From: Gilliamella bombi
GTDB lineage: Bacteria; Pseudomonadota; Gammaproteobacteria; Enterobacterales; Orbaceae
Length of the DNA stretch: 64,000 bases
NCBI RefSeq assembly: GCF_900103255.1
Contig: NZ_FMWS01000017.1
Location: 19,370 to 83,369, forward strand
Direction of reading: 5' to 3'
Of the stretch, positions 49,135 to 59,577 are shown piece after piece (the first letter of the stretch is position 1; each line of letters opens with the position of its first letter). The translations under genes and the position numbers were made by a program. The notes under the pieces were generated by a model, which worked only from the letters and a program-made list of their open reading frames with translations, was not told where the DNA came from and ran no database searches.

Positions 49135-49479
49135 CAAGGGTCATGCCAGTTTTAAAAGTGAAAATATTGTTATAGCGTAGTTCTGATTTGCCAAATAATA
49201 TGTTCTTAACATTAGATAATGCGGTTAGCTTTATCTTAGATATATCAATATCAATCAACCTTAGTTTATTTTTTAGATTCGATTTGTTGAGTTAACATAG
49301 GCAGTTAGTTATTGGGGTGAGTTGTAAATTTTCAATTTAGTGAGCTGGCATAAATTTATATCTGCTTTCTTTATTTGGTTTAAAAAAATAAGATAAAACT
49401 TATATGATATTAGTTAATAATTATCAGGATTTTACTAAATAAGTAAGTTTATATATTCAAAATTTATAAGCGAGTTTAC
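49135..49479. other. Spacer between nlpI and deaD
   Basis: About 345 bp without a gene I would call. E. coli deaD has a long untranslated leader tied to cold induction, and its small upstream gene yrbN; I found no yrbN-like frame here. The distance fits a long deaD leader. No terminator is evident after nlpI. Confidence 0.45.
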
Positions 49480-51246
49480 ATGACAAAAGAAGTTTCTTTT
49501 ATTGATCTTGGTTTATCCGAGGATATTCTTAACGCATTAAATGATCTTGGTTTTAGCAAACCATCACCAATCCAATCTGAATGTATTCCTCTATTATTAG
49601 AGGGTAATGATGTATTGGGTATGGCACAGACAGGTAGTGGCAAAACCGCTGCATTTTCAATTCCTTTCTTAATGAATATTGACGCAAACTTAAAAGCACC
49701 ACAACTTTTAGTATTAGCTCCTACACGGGAATTGGCTATACAAGTTGCTGATGCTTGCTCTGAATATTCAAAATATATGAAAGGGGTAAAAGTACTCGCT
49801 TTATATGGTGGACAGCGTTATGACGTTCAATTACGAGCCTTAAAACAAGGTCCTCAAATTGTAGTTGGTACACCAGGACGTTTGCTTGATCACTTAAATC
49901 GTAAAACCTTAGATCTCTCTAATCTTAAGGGATTAGTACTTGATGAAGCAGATGAAATGTTAAGAATGGGCTTTATTGATGATGTTGAAAGCATTATGAC
50001 AACGATTCCAGATGATCATCAAACAGCTTTATTTTCGGCAACAATGCCAGCACCAATTCGTCGTATTACTAAACGATTTATGCAAAATCCTAAAGAAGTT
50101 CAGATCAAAGGCACCAATCAAACTGCCCCTGATATTGACCAAAGTTATTGGCTTGTTAGAGGTATGCGTAAAAACGAAGCTATCGTTCGCTTTCTAGAAG
50201 CAGAAGATTTTGATGCGGCTATTATTTTTGTTCGAACAAAATCAGCTACTTTAGATGTGGCGGAAGTACTTGAAAAGCACGGTTATAGTTGTGCTGCATT
50301 AAATGGTGATATGACACAACAATTGCGTGAACAAACATTAGATCGTTTACGTAATGGTCGTTTAGATATATTAATTGCAACTGATGTTGCTGCTCGTGGT
50401 TTAGATGTTGAGCGTATTAGCTTAGTTATAAATTATGATATCACGTTAGATTCTGAATCTTATGTTCACCGTATTGGACGAACTGGTCGTGCTGGACGTG
50501 CTGGACGTGCTATTTTATTTGTTGATAGCCGTGAACGTCGTTTACTTAAGAATATCGAGCAAACTATCAAAAAACCAATTCCAGAAGTTGGGTTGCCATC
50601 AAAAGAGCTACTTGAACAGCGTCGTTTAGCTAAATTTACTGCGCAAGTCCAGAAACAACTTGAGAGTAGTGATTTAGATGAGTACCAAAAGTTATTAGCA
50701 AAAATACAAGCGGATAGTGGAGCCGATCTTGAAACGATTGCAACCGCTTTATTAAAATTAGCACAAGGGGAACGCCCTTTAATTTTACCACCAGACCCAG
50801 TGTTTAAACCATCGCGTGAAATGCGAGATCGGGATAATCGTGGCGGTGAACGCCGTTTACGAGGTGATAATCGTGAATCCCCAAAACGTCGAGAACGACG
50901 CGATGTTGGTGATATGGATATGTATCGTATTGAAGTTGGTAAAGAGAACGGTATTGAAGTTCGTCATATTGTGGGGGCAATTGCTAATGAAGCTGATATT
51001 AGCAGTCGTTACATTGGTAATATCAAGCTTTATGATACTTATTCGACAGTTGAATTACCAAAAGGTATGCCAAAAGACATATTAAAACATTTTGAAAAAG
51101 TAAGAGTACTTAATCAACCAATGAAAATGAGCTTAATCAGTGGAGCAGCGTCTGATACTAAACGAGCTCGTAAAAACAGTAAATCAGATACATCTGATAA
51201 ACCGTTTGCAAAAAAGCGTGGTCGCCCAACAGCACCTAAATTCTAA
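49480..51246 (+). CDS. deaD: ATP-dependent RNA helicase DeaD (CsdA)
   Basis: DEAD-box helicase for ribosome assembly and mRNA decay in the cold. The 588 residues (629 in E. coli) show the Q motif [10 protein letters not shown], Walker [12 protein letters not shown] (about 48-58), DEAD at about 157-160, SAT, and [15 protein letters not shown]; this is followed by a linker, an RRM-like RNA-binding domain (about 480-560) with [19 protein letters not shown], and a basic tail. The pnp-nlpI-deaD order is as in E. coli. Confidence 0.96.
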   Translation: MTKEVSFIDLGLSEDILNALNDLGFSKPSPIQSECIPLLLEGNDVLGMAQTGSGKTAAFSIPFLMNIDANLKAPQLLVLAPTRELAIQVADACSEYSKYMKGVKVLALYGGQRYDVQLRALKQGPQIVVGTPGRLLDHLNRKTLDLSNLKGLVLDEADEMLRMGFIDDVESIMTTIPDDHQTALFSATMPAPIRRITKRFMQNPKEVQIKGTNQTAPDIDQSYWLVRGMRKNEAIVRFLEAEDFDAAIIFVRTKSATLDVAEVLEKHGYSCAALNGDMTQQLREQTLDRLRNGRLDILIATDVAARGLDVERISLVINYDITLDSESYVHRIGRTGRAGRAGRAILFVDSRERRLLKNIEQTIKKPIPEVGLPSKELLEQRRLAKFTAQVQKQLESSDLDEYQKLLAKIQADSGADLETIATALLKLAQGERPLILPPDPVFKPSREMRDRDNRGGERRLRGDNRESPKRRERRDVGDMDMYRIEVGKENGIEVRHIVGAIANEADISSRYIGNIKLYDTYSTVELPKGMPKDILKHFEKVRVLNQPMKMSLISGAASDTKRARKNSKSDTSDKPFAKKRGRPTAPKF

Positions 51247-51253
51247 TGTATTG

Positions 51254-51291
51254 ACCTCTGTCATTTGGCAGAGGTATCTTTAATTCTTTTT
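51254..51291 (+). terminator. Terminator after deaD
   Basis: Stem ACCTCTG / CAGAGGT with an 8-nt loop followed by ATCTTTAATTCTTTTT, starting 8 bp after the stop. Confidence 0.6.
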
Positions 51292-51431
51292 ATCTCAACT
51301 AACAACATAGTTTAGTAGCCACATAATACTGCATTATATTCAGATAAAAAACAAAACAGAGTTAGCGCTTTGCCCTAAGTTATGATTGAGAGTATACTAT
51401 TAAAAATATTAACAGTTAATTAGAGGTAAGC

Positions 51432-51728
51432 ATGGCAGATTCTTTAAACAAATGCAAAGCAAACGAAACTCCAGCATGTTGTTGTGTGGATGTTGGTACA
51501 ATAATTGATAACGAAGACTGTAGCGCTGAGTATGAACACATCTTTGCGACAGAATCAGAAGCTCAAGCTAAGTTAGCATCTTTAACCCAAGCAGCAAATG
51601 ATGTCGCAACAGATCCGTGTGAAATTAATAGCAATATTGATAAAATAAGCGATGGCTTTAAATTATCAGCAAAATTTACCTTTTGTTGTGGTGCAGAATG
51701 CATGATTTTCCAATTAAAATTACGTTAA
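51432..51728 (+). CDS. yfcZ: YfcZ/YiiS family protein (DUF406)
   Basis: Small cytosolic protein of unknown function. The 98 residues (94 in E. coli YfcZ) keep KCKANETPACCCVDVGT near the N-terminus and FTFCCGAECMIFQLKLR at the end. The conserved cysteine cluster (CCC near 17-19 plus later cysteines) hints at metal or redox chemistry, but this is unproven. AGAGG precedes the ATG. The next gene, sixA, is 10 bp away; in E. coli yfcZ and sixA also lie close together around the fad genes. Confidence 0.88.
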   Translation: MADSLNKCKANETPACCCVDVGTIIDNEDCSAEYEHIFATESEAQAKLASLTQAANDVATDPCEINSNIDKISDGFKLSAKFTFCCGAECMIFQLKLR

Positions 51729-51738
51729 TTGAATATTG

Positions 51739-52197
51739 ATGAAAGTTTGTATTATGAGACATGGTGAAGCAGGTTTTTCTGCTTCATCGGATTCCAGTAG
51801 AACATTAACAAATTATGGCATTAATCAGTCAAATCAAGCTGGTAAATGGCTTAAACAGCAAAATTTTCAATTTGAAATTGGTTTGGTTAGCCCTTATTTG
51901 CGAGCTCAACAAACACTAACAGAATTATCATCACACGTTAGTGTTGCAAAAGTTGAAACTAATCAATTTTTAGTGCCTGGTGGTAGCCCATCTCATATTG
52001 CTGACATATTAGCAATATTGTTAAATGATGGGGTTGAAAGTGTGATTATTGTATCTCATTTGCCATTGGTGGGATATTTAGTTAATGAACTATGTCCGCA
52101 AGTTGCTCCTCCTATGTTTTCTACTGCCGCAATTGCTTGTATTAGTTTATTACCAAACTCTGCAGGAAATCTTGAATGGTTTCATCAAGCGGAGTAA
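51739..52197 (+). CDS. sixA: Phosphohistidine phosphatase SixA
   Basis: Histidine-phosphatase-superfamily enzyme that removes phosphate from phosphohistidine proteins such as ArcB or PtsN-pathway HPr. The 152 residues (161 in E. coli) have the catalytic RHG (R7-H8-G9 in MRHGEAG) and the second histidine in SHLPLVGYL (about 107). The ATG at 51739 is preferred to the TTG at 51736. Its end overlaps recB by 22 bp. Confidence 0.92.
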   Translation: MKVCIMRHGEAGFSASSDSSRTLTNYGINQSNQAGKWLKQQNFQFEIGLVSPYLRAQQTLTELSSHVSVAKVETNQFLVPGGSPSHIADILAILLNDGVESVIIVSHLPLVGYLVNELCPQVAPPMFSTAAIACISLLPNSAGNLEWFHQAE

Positions 52198-55100
52198 AAA
52201 AACTTAATCTTTTTGATTTACCTCTAACTGGTCGAACTTTAATTGAAGCATCGGCTGGAACTGGTAAAACTTATTCTCTTGCCTTTATTTACTTAAGATT
52301 ATTATTGGGCATTGGTCAAAATAGTTACCCAAGGCCTTTAAATGTTAACGAAATTCTGGTTGTGACTTTTACCAAAGCGGCAACTCAAGAACTTCGATCG
52401 AGGATAAGGCAAAATATTCAAGAACTGCGAATAGGGCTATTACAAGGACATCATAAAGATCCTATTTATCAACAACTAATTGAATTAATTGATGATAGAA
52501 AATTTGCAGTACAGCAACTTACTATTGCTCAACAGTCAATGGATGATGCGGCTATTTATACTATACATAGTTTTTGCCAACGAATACTAACTAGCCATGC
52601 ATTTGAATCGGGTGTTTTATTTGAGCAAAAGCTAATCTCTGATGAATATGAGTTAAAATTAAGAGTAACTCAAGATTTTTGGCGTCACTATTTTACACCG
52701 CTTGATAAACCACTTGCTTATTTAGTGCTTGCTACATGGCAAGATCCAACGGCATTGCTAAAAGACATCACCCCTTATTTAGGGTTAGATTTCAACAATG
52801 CTGGCAAGGTAAACCTAGATATAAGTACAACAATAAAGTTGTTTCACCAACAAAGTTATGAAAAAATTGAAAATATTAAAAAATCTTGGTTAGCTTTGTC
52901 TGAAAAATTAGTTGAAATCATTATACAATCAGGTGTCAGCAAACAATCATATAGTAGTCGAAATCTACCCAATTGGGTAATTAAAGTATCGGCATGGGCT
53001 AACAGCAAAACTCGAACATTTGAATTACCCAACGAACTTGAAAAATTTAAGCAATCAGTTTTAATCGAAAAGACGAAAGAAGGAAAAAGTGTTCCATGTC
53101 ATTCGTTTTTTGAACAAATTGACGATCTATATAAACAACCTTTTGATCTACGAAACCAAATCTTAATGGATATTGTCAGTGTAATTCAGAAAGGGATCTA
53201 TAACGAAAAACTCAAAAATGGCGAGATGAGCTTTGACGATCTTATTTGGCAACTAAATCGTGCATTAAAAGCAAAAGCAGGTGATCGATTGGCGCAAAGT
53301 ATAGCCTCAAAATATTGTGTTGCTTTAATTGATGAGTTCCAGGATACCGATCCTGCTCAGTATCAAATTTTTGATCGTATTTATGACAGGAACAAGTTAG
53401 ATCGAGGTCTATTATTTATTGGTGATCCAAAACAAGCAATTTACAGCTTTCGAGGTGCAGATATATTCACTTACTTAAAAGCTAAACAATCGACAGGGGA
53501 AAATTCTTTTACCATGGATGTAAACCATCGTTCATCTGCTTCGATGGTCAAAGCTGTTAACCAATTATTTTCTAATTGCGATAATCCATTTATATTTAAT
53601 GATATTCCTTTTTTACCCATGGAAGCGGCAAAACGGAATCAGCAAAAGTCTTTACAAATTAACAACCAAGAAGTATCGGCATTAGCTGCTTACTTACTAC
53701 CTGATGATATTGCAACCAATTCAGATTATCAAGAACACATGGCTAGTTGTTGTGCTACCCAAATAGTGACTTTACTGTCTAATTCATCAATGTTAATTGA
53801 TAGCGAAAACGAACAACGTCCTGTGACTACAGCAGATATTGCGATCTTAGTGCGTAATGGACGTGAAGCCGAAGTTATTCAACAAAAATTGACTCATTGC
53901 GGTGTTAAGAGTGTCTACTTGTCAAACAATAGTAGTGTGTTTTCTTCAAATGAAGCAAAAAATGTATTGAGCCTATTGCAAGCTGTTTTAATGCCAGAAA
54001 ACGAAACAATGCTCAAGCTAGCATTAATGACATCGCTATTAGGTCAAACCATGACAGACCTTGAACAAATCACTGACGATCAAGATAAATGGGAAAGTTT
54101 GGTCGAAGAATTCAAACAATATCAAGCAATTTGGCAATATTATGGTGTATTGGTTATGTTACGCCGAATGATGAAAAAACGGCATCTAGCTGAAAACATC
54201 TTAGCTCGCCAAGGTGGTGAACGAACATTAACTAACTTAATGCATTTAGGTGAATTACTTCAAGAAACATCAAATGAGTTAGATGGTCCACACGCCTTAA
54301 TTCGGTGGTTGACAAAACAAATTGTTAACCCAGATCCAAATTTAGAAAATCATCAACAACGCCTTGAAAGTGATGAAAACCTTGTCAAGATTATTACTAT
54401 TCATAAATCAAAGGGATTAGAGTTTCCAATTGTTTGGTTACCATTTATTTCAATATATCGTGCATCCGATAGCCAATTTTATCATGATAAAGATAATGAT
54501 TATCAGCCAACTTATGCATGGTTACTGTCTGATGAGATTAAAGAGCAGATAGAAAAAGAACGACTTGCTGAAGATTTGCGGCTATTATATGTTGCAATGA
54601 CTCGCTCGGTTTATCATTGTAGTATTGGACTTGCTTCATTGAAAAAAAGCCAATCGGCTATTAATCATTTATTAAAAAGTGAATTAAGATCAATTGCCAA
54701 TATAGCTAATTTAATTGATGTCCAATTACCAATAGAGAGCGAACAGTATATTCCGGCAATTTTGCCAGACCAATCATTATCGGCTAACGTATTTTCGCGT
54801 AATATTTCAAACAGTTGGCGGGTTACAAGTTATACTGAATTACAAAGGCATAATCATAATGTATTGGCTTATAAGCCTGATCTTATTAATGACTGGGACG
54901 AATCCCCATACGAATCCGATAGAGTACAATCAAACGACACACTATATGATATCCACCATTTTCCTAAAGGAGCATATGTCGGTACATTAATGCACAGCAT
55001 TATGGAAGATATCACATCAGATAATCTTGTTGAATTATGTAATCAGATGGTAAAAAAGCTCAATTTAGAAACAGAGTGGAATAGCGTAGTAACAAATTGG

Positions 55101-55652
55101 ATGCAACAGATATTGACTACAAAACTGCATGATCCAAATTTAATATTATCGCAAGTGTTAATGGGGCAACATATTAACGAATTGCAATTCTATCTCCCTA
55201 TACGCAAAACAGTCACTAGTCAGCAATTAGATAGTTTGTGTAAACAATATGATCATTTATCAAGATTATGTTCCGAATTAGATTTTGAGTCGGTACAAGG
55301 TATGCTAAGAGGCTTTATCGATTTAGTCTTCAAATTTGAAGGGAAATATTATGTGGTTGATTATAAATCTAACTGGTTAGGTGAATGTGTTGATGCTTAT
55401 AGCCAAGAAGCACTTGAAAAAGTGATGTGCGATCATCGCTATGACCTACAATATCAACTTTACTGTTTAGCATTGCATCGTTTTTTAAAAGGACGTTTGT
55501 CTAATTACCAATACCAAACGCATTTTGGAGGGGTATACTATCTCTTTTTACGAGGAATGCCCGAGCAAGGCATTTTTTATCACCTACCTCAGCAAGAATT
55601 TATCGAAGAACTTGATAAGCTGTTTGATGGTGAAATGTTAAATGGAATATAA
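52176..55652 (+). CDS. recB: Exonuclease V (RecBCD) subunit RecB
   Basis: Helicase-nuclease subunit of RecBCD, which processes double-strand DNA ends for recombination. The 1158 residues (1180 in E. coli) show Walker A ASAGTGKT at 25-32, LIDEFQDTDPAQYQIF (motif II), GDPKQAIYSFRGAD, motif VI in LRLLYVAMTRS, and the C-terminal nuclease GFIDLVFKFEGKYYVVDYKS with the key Asp and Lys near 1047-1064. recC, recD and ptrA, its E. coli neighbours, are not in this window. The start lies inside sixA, so expression is probably coupled. Confidence 0.96.
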   Translation: MVSSSGVKKLNLFDLPLTGRTLIEASAGTGKTYSLAFIYLRLLLGIGQNSYPRPLNVNEILVVTFTKAATQELRSRIRQNIQELRIGLLQGHHKDPIYQQLIELIDDRKFAVQQLTIAQQSMDDAAIYTIHSFCQRILTSHAFESGVLFEQKLISDEYELKLRVTQDFWRHYFTPLDKPLAYLVLATWQDPTALLKDITPYLGLDFNNAGKVNLDISTTIKLFHQQSYEKIENIKKSWLALSEKLVEIIIQSGVSKQSYSSRNLPNWVIKVSAWANSKTRTFELPNELEKFKQSVLIEKTKEGKSVPCHSFFEQIDDLYKQPFDLRNQILMDIVSVIQKGIYNEKLKNGEMSFDDLIWQLNRALKAKAGDRLAQSIASKYCVALIDEFQDTDPAQYQIFDRIYDRNKLDRGLLFIGDPKQAIYSFRGADIFTYLKAKQSTGENSFTMDVNHRSSASMVKAVNQLFSNCDNPFIFNDIPFLPMEAAKRNQQKSLQINNQEVSALAAYLLPDDIATNSDYQEHMASCCATQIVTLLSNSSMLIDSENEQRPVTTADIAILVRNGREAEVIQQKLTHCGVKSVYLSNNSSVFSSNEAKNVLSLLQAVLMPENETMLKLALMTSLLGQTMTDLEQITDDQDKWESLVEEFKQYQAIWQYYGVLVMLRRMMKKRHLAENILARQGGERTLTNLMHLGELLQETSNELDGPHALIRWLTKQIVNPDPNLENHQQRLESDENLVKIITIHKSKGLEFPIVWLPFISIYRASDSQFYHDKDNDYQPTYAWLLSDEIKEQIEKERLAEDLRLLYVAMTRSVYHCSIGLASLKKSQSAINHLLKSELRSIANIANLIDVQLPIESEQYIPAILPDQSLSANVFSRNISNSWRVTSYTELQRHNHNVLAYKPDLINDWDESPYESDRVQSNDTLYDIHHFPKGAYVGTLMHSIMEDITSDNLVELCNQMVKKLNLETEWNSVVTNWMQQILTTKLHDPNLILSQVLMGQHINELQFYLPIRKTVTSQQLDSLCKQYDHLSRLCSELDFESVQGMLRGFIDLVFKFEGKYYVVDYKSNWLGECVDAYSQEALEKVMCDHRYDLQYQLYCLALHRFLKGRLSNYQYQTHFGGVYYLFLRGMPEQGIFYHLPQQEFIEELDKLFDGEMLNGI

Positions 55653-55701
55653 CAATTATTAAGAAATAACCATATCGAAAAATACAATTGAATAAAAATA
55701 A

Positions 55702-55727
55702 GGCACCTAAAACGGTGCCATATTTTT
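55702..55727. terminator. Bidirectional terminator between recB and the lacZ remnant
   Basis: Stem GGCACC / GGTGCC with a 6-nt loop, followed by ATATTTTT on the plus strand and TTATTTTTATTC on the minus strand. Confidence 0.75.
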
Positions 55728-55738
55728 AGATAGCTTAT

Positions 55739-56212
55739 TTAACATTTAAACATAAGCTGATAGCTATAGTGTTTATCTGTCAGTAAGAATTCATGATGTA
55801 CATTTGGTGTCCAAGAATCATCTCCACCAATTCCCATATGATAAGCATCAATACTTATATAGGCGCATGACCTAGGTTCTAATAAATGACGATGAGTTTT
55901 TTCTATTAATTGCTCTGTCCCATATTGATTAACGTTAAATTTAAACTGATGTCCAGTTATGATCATCTCATTAAGTTGCAATCTTTTAACCTCGCAACGC
56001 AATCCATTTTCACATGGATAAATATAAGGTGTATAAAGTTCTGCAAAAGGTAACGACCAATCACCAAAAATAGCTGATGTTTTTCGATCAGGATAATTTT
56101 CATGAGGTCCTAAGCCAAGCCATTTTACTTTTTTAGGAATCTGTTTCATTTGATAACATAAACCGATTAATACTGTATATAAAATGATAATTTTTAATGT
56201 GATATCTATCAC
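55739..56212 (-). pseudogene. lacZ: Remnant of lacZ-type beta-galactosidase (C-terminal end only)
   Basis: An open frame of up to 157 codons whose last about 140 residues match the very C-terminus of E. coli LacZ (1023 residues): VKWLGLGPHENYPDR, LYTPYIYPCENGLRC, HRHLL and YHMGIGGDDSWTPNVHHEF, including the tryptophan that stacks on substrate in LacZ. The catalytic domains are absent, so it cannot be an active enzyme. Homology starts near 56165. The apparent GTG start at 56212 falls inside the CRP site of the divergent porin gene, and no ribosome-binding site precedes any later ATG. Confidence 0.85.
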
Positions 56213-56213
56213 A
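56198..56213 (+). promoter_or_regulatory. Consensus CRP-binding site upstream of bglH
   Basis: TGTGATATCTATCACA is a perfect TGTGA-N6-TCACA palindrome. Its centre (56205.5) is about 60 bp before the predicted transcription start near 56266, the classical class I spacing. Confidence 0.8.
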
Positions 56214-56230
56214 ATATTAGTGTTTAGTTT

Positions 56231-56258
56231 TTGAATAGTCGCTCTTATTGGTTATATT
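56231..56258 (+). promoter_or_regulatory. Sigma-70 promoter of bglH
   Basis: TTGAAT at 56231-56236 and TATATT at 56253-56258, spacer 16 bp, between the CRP site and the antiterminator site. The expected start is near 56266. Confidence 0.6.
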
Positions 56259-56281
56259 TAAACTACCTAGTAAAAGGTATT

Positions 56282-56312
56282 GGATTGTTACCGATTTATA
56301 GCGGGCAAAACC
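56282..56312 (+). promoter_or_regulatory. RAT site for a BglG/LicT-family antiterminator
   Basis: The leader reads GGATTGTTACCG, an 8-nt loop segment, then CGGGCAAAACC. This matches the ribonucleic antiterminator of the E. coli bgl operon (GGATTGTTACTGC ... GCAGGCAAAACC), including the conserved asymmetric internal loops. The last bases (AAAACC) are also the first bases of the terminator stem at 56307, so the two structures exclude each other, the hallmark of this control. No bglG-type gene is in the window. Confidence 0.85.
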
Positions 56313-56349
56313 TAAAAAATAGTTATGACTATTTTTTAGGTTTTTTTTT
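56307..56349 (+). terminator. Intrinsic terminator in the bglH leader
   Basis: A perfect 17-bp stem (AAAACCTAAAAAATAGT with its complement), TATG loop, and a run of T's up to 56349. It lies about 60 bp before the bglH start and overlaps the RAT site, so it acts as a conditional stop rather than a gene end. Confidence 0.88.
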
Positions 56350-56362
56350 GTCTGAAATTTAA

Positions 56363-58129
<1,767 letters not shown>

Positions 58130-58149
58130 GTGATATAAAATAAGACTTA

Positions 58150-58193
58150 TCATCTGAACTATATTATAGATGTAAAATATATGGTTCAGATGA
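58150..58193. terminator. Inverted repeat between bglH and the GalR-type gene
   Basis: Arms TCATCTGAAC / GTTCAGATGA with further AT pairing inward lie between two converging genes. On the minus strand the outer flank reads TTATTTTA after about 8 nt, and on the plus strand there is no T-run. Probably a weak shared terminator. Confidence 0.45.
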
Positions 58194-58230
58194 AAAATGT
58201 AAACTTTGTTGATGTATAGCTACTTTATTT

Positions 58231-59238
58231 TTAACTATTAATAAAAGCTACTGAATAACGCTTAGTTAAGGTTGGTATATAGATGTTAATCAAATTTGTT
58301 GGAATACTTTCGCCTTTCGCAAGCTTTAGTGCTAATTCAGCAGCTTGTTCAGCCATTGTTTGTAAAGGATAACGAATGGTAGTTAATTTTGGATGTAAAT
58401 AACGTGATAAAATAAGATCATCAAAACCAATGATCGAAATATCGTTTGGAATTTTAATATCATTATCGTAAAGCACAGACATTGCACCGGCGGCCATTGA
58501 ATCGTTATAACAAGCAATTGCAGAGATATGACAGTTACGTTCAAGTAATGACATCATTGCTTGTTCGCCACCTATTTCATTTGGTAAACCAATTGCAATC
58601 AGATTCTCATTAACATCAATACCATGTTCTAACAATGCGTCTTTATATCCTTGTAAACGATCAGATGAGTCAGAGATATTATGATTTGAACATAAATAAC
58701 CAATTCTAGTATGCCCATGTTGAATTAAATGTTTGACTGCAAGATAAGAGCCGTAACGGTCATCAAGAGCAATACAGCGTTTTTCAAATCCTTTTACGAT
58801 ACGATTAATTAGAACCATACCGGGTACTTGTTGCATCAATTTTTCTAGATCGCTATCAGAGAGCATTTTGGCATGTACAACTAACGACGAACAGCGATGT
58901 TCAATTAATTGAGTAATTGCATTATATTCTTGTTGCTCATTATGATAGCCATTACCGATCAACAAAAAATGACCTGTTCGTGAGGCAACTTTTTCAACGG
59001 TACTAACCATGGCACCAAAAAATGGATCCGATACATCAGCTACAACAATACCAATAGTATTCGAATTTTGTTGTGACAAAGCGCGTGCATTAGCATCAGG
59101 ATAGTAGTTTAATTTTTGCATAGCTTCTTTTACGGTATCTCTTGTATTATCTCGAACGTTATTTGCGTTATTAATTACGCGAGATACAGTTGCAACTGAA
59201 ACTTTAGCTAAACGCGCAACATCTTTTATTGTCGCCAT
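58231..59238 (-). CDS. galR: GalR/GalS-type LacI-family repressor
   Basis: Sugar-responsive repressor. The 335 residues (343 in E. coli GalR) match GalR/GalS almost throughout: HTH MATIKDVARLAKVSVATVSR, SDPFFGAMV, LLIGNGYHNEQQEY, CIALDDRYGSYLAVKHLIQ, ACYNDSMAAGAMSVL. I cannot separate GalR from GalS by eye. Its likely effector is galactose. Its likely target is the adjacent alpha-galactosidase gene, whose promoter carries a gal-type operator at 61797-61812. No gal operator was found before the repressor itself. Confidence 0.85.
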   Translation of the reverse strand: MATIKDVARLAKVSVATVSRVINNANNVRDNTRDTVKEAMQKLNYYPDANARALSQQNSNTIGIVVADVSDPFFGAMVSTVEKVASRTGHFLLIGNGYHNEQQEYNAITQLIEHRCSSLVVHAKMLSDSDLEKLMQQVPGMVLINRIVKGFEKRCIALDDRYGSYLAVKHLIQHGHTRIGYLCSNHNISDSSDRLQGYKDALLEHGIDVNENLIAIGLPNEIGGEQAMMSLLERNCHISAIACYNDSMAAGAMSVLYDNDIKIPNDISIIGFDDLILSRYLHPKLTTIRYPLQTMAEQAAELALKLAKGESIPTNLINIYIPTLTKRYSVAFINS

Positions 59239-59577
59239 AAAAAACCTTTTAATTAATTACTATCCATAAAATATCGATAATTATAATATTTAATGCTTAT
59301 CAATATAGAGTTCTGTAGATTAACAATAATATAAGACAAAAAGTACTGAAAGTGAAAGGGTTATCTTTTTTACTGTCTTGAAGTTAATTTATTTGCAATA
59401 CTCTTGATATATGACTGAATTAATTGATCATAATAAGGTAAAATAAAAACTTTGCCAATGATATTATTGGCGAATTAAAAACTAGAATTGTTTCATTAAA
59501 GACTAAATATTAAGGGGACAGCAATTAGCAAATCCCCTGATAGTCGCTAAATAATTAATTTAAAAGTATCAATAATA
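59239..59577. other. Spacer between the alpha-galactosidase and repressor genes
   Basis: About 340 bp, no gene. Contains inverted repeats AGGGGA / TCCCCT (59513-59538, 14-nt loop) and CGCTAAATAAT / ATTATTTAGCG (59545-59587, overlapping the alpha-galactosidase stop), which may end that transcript, and the minus-strand promoter of the repressor. No gal operator or CRP site was recognised. Confidence 0.45.

Noticed and set aside
49135..49479. A yrbN-like small gene before deaD
   Set aside because: No frame of suitable length with a ribosome-binding site; only a 10-codon frame near 49143 was seen.
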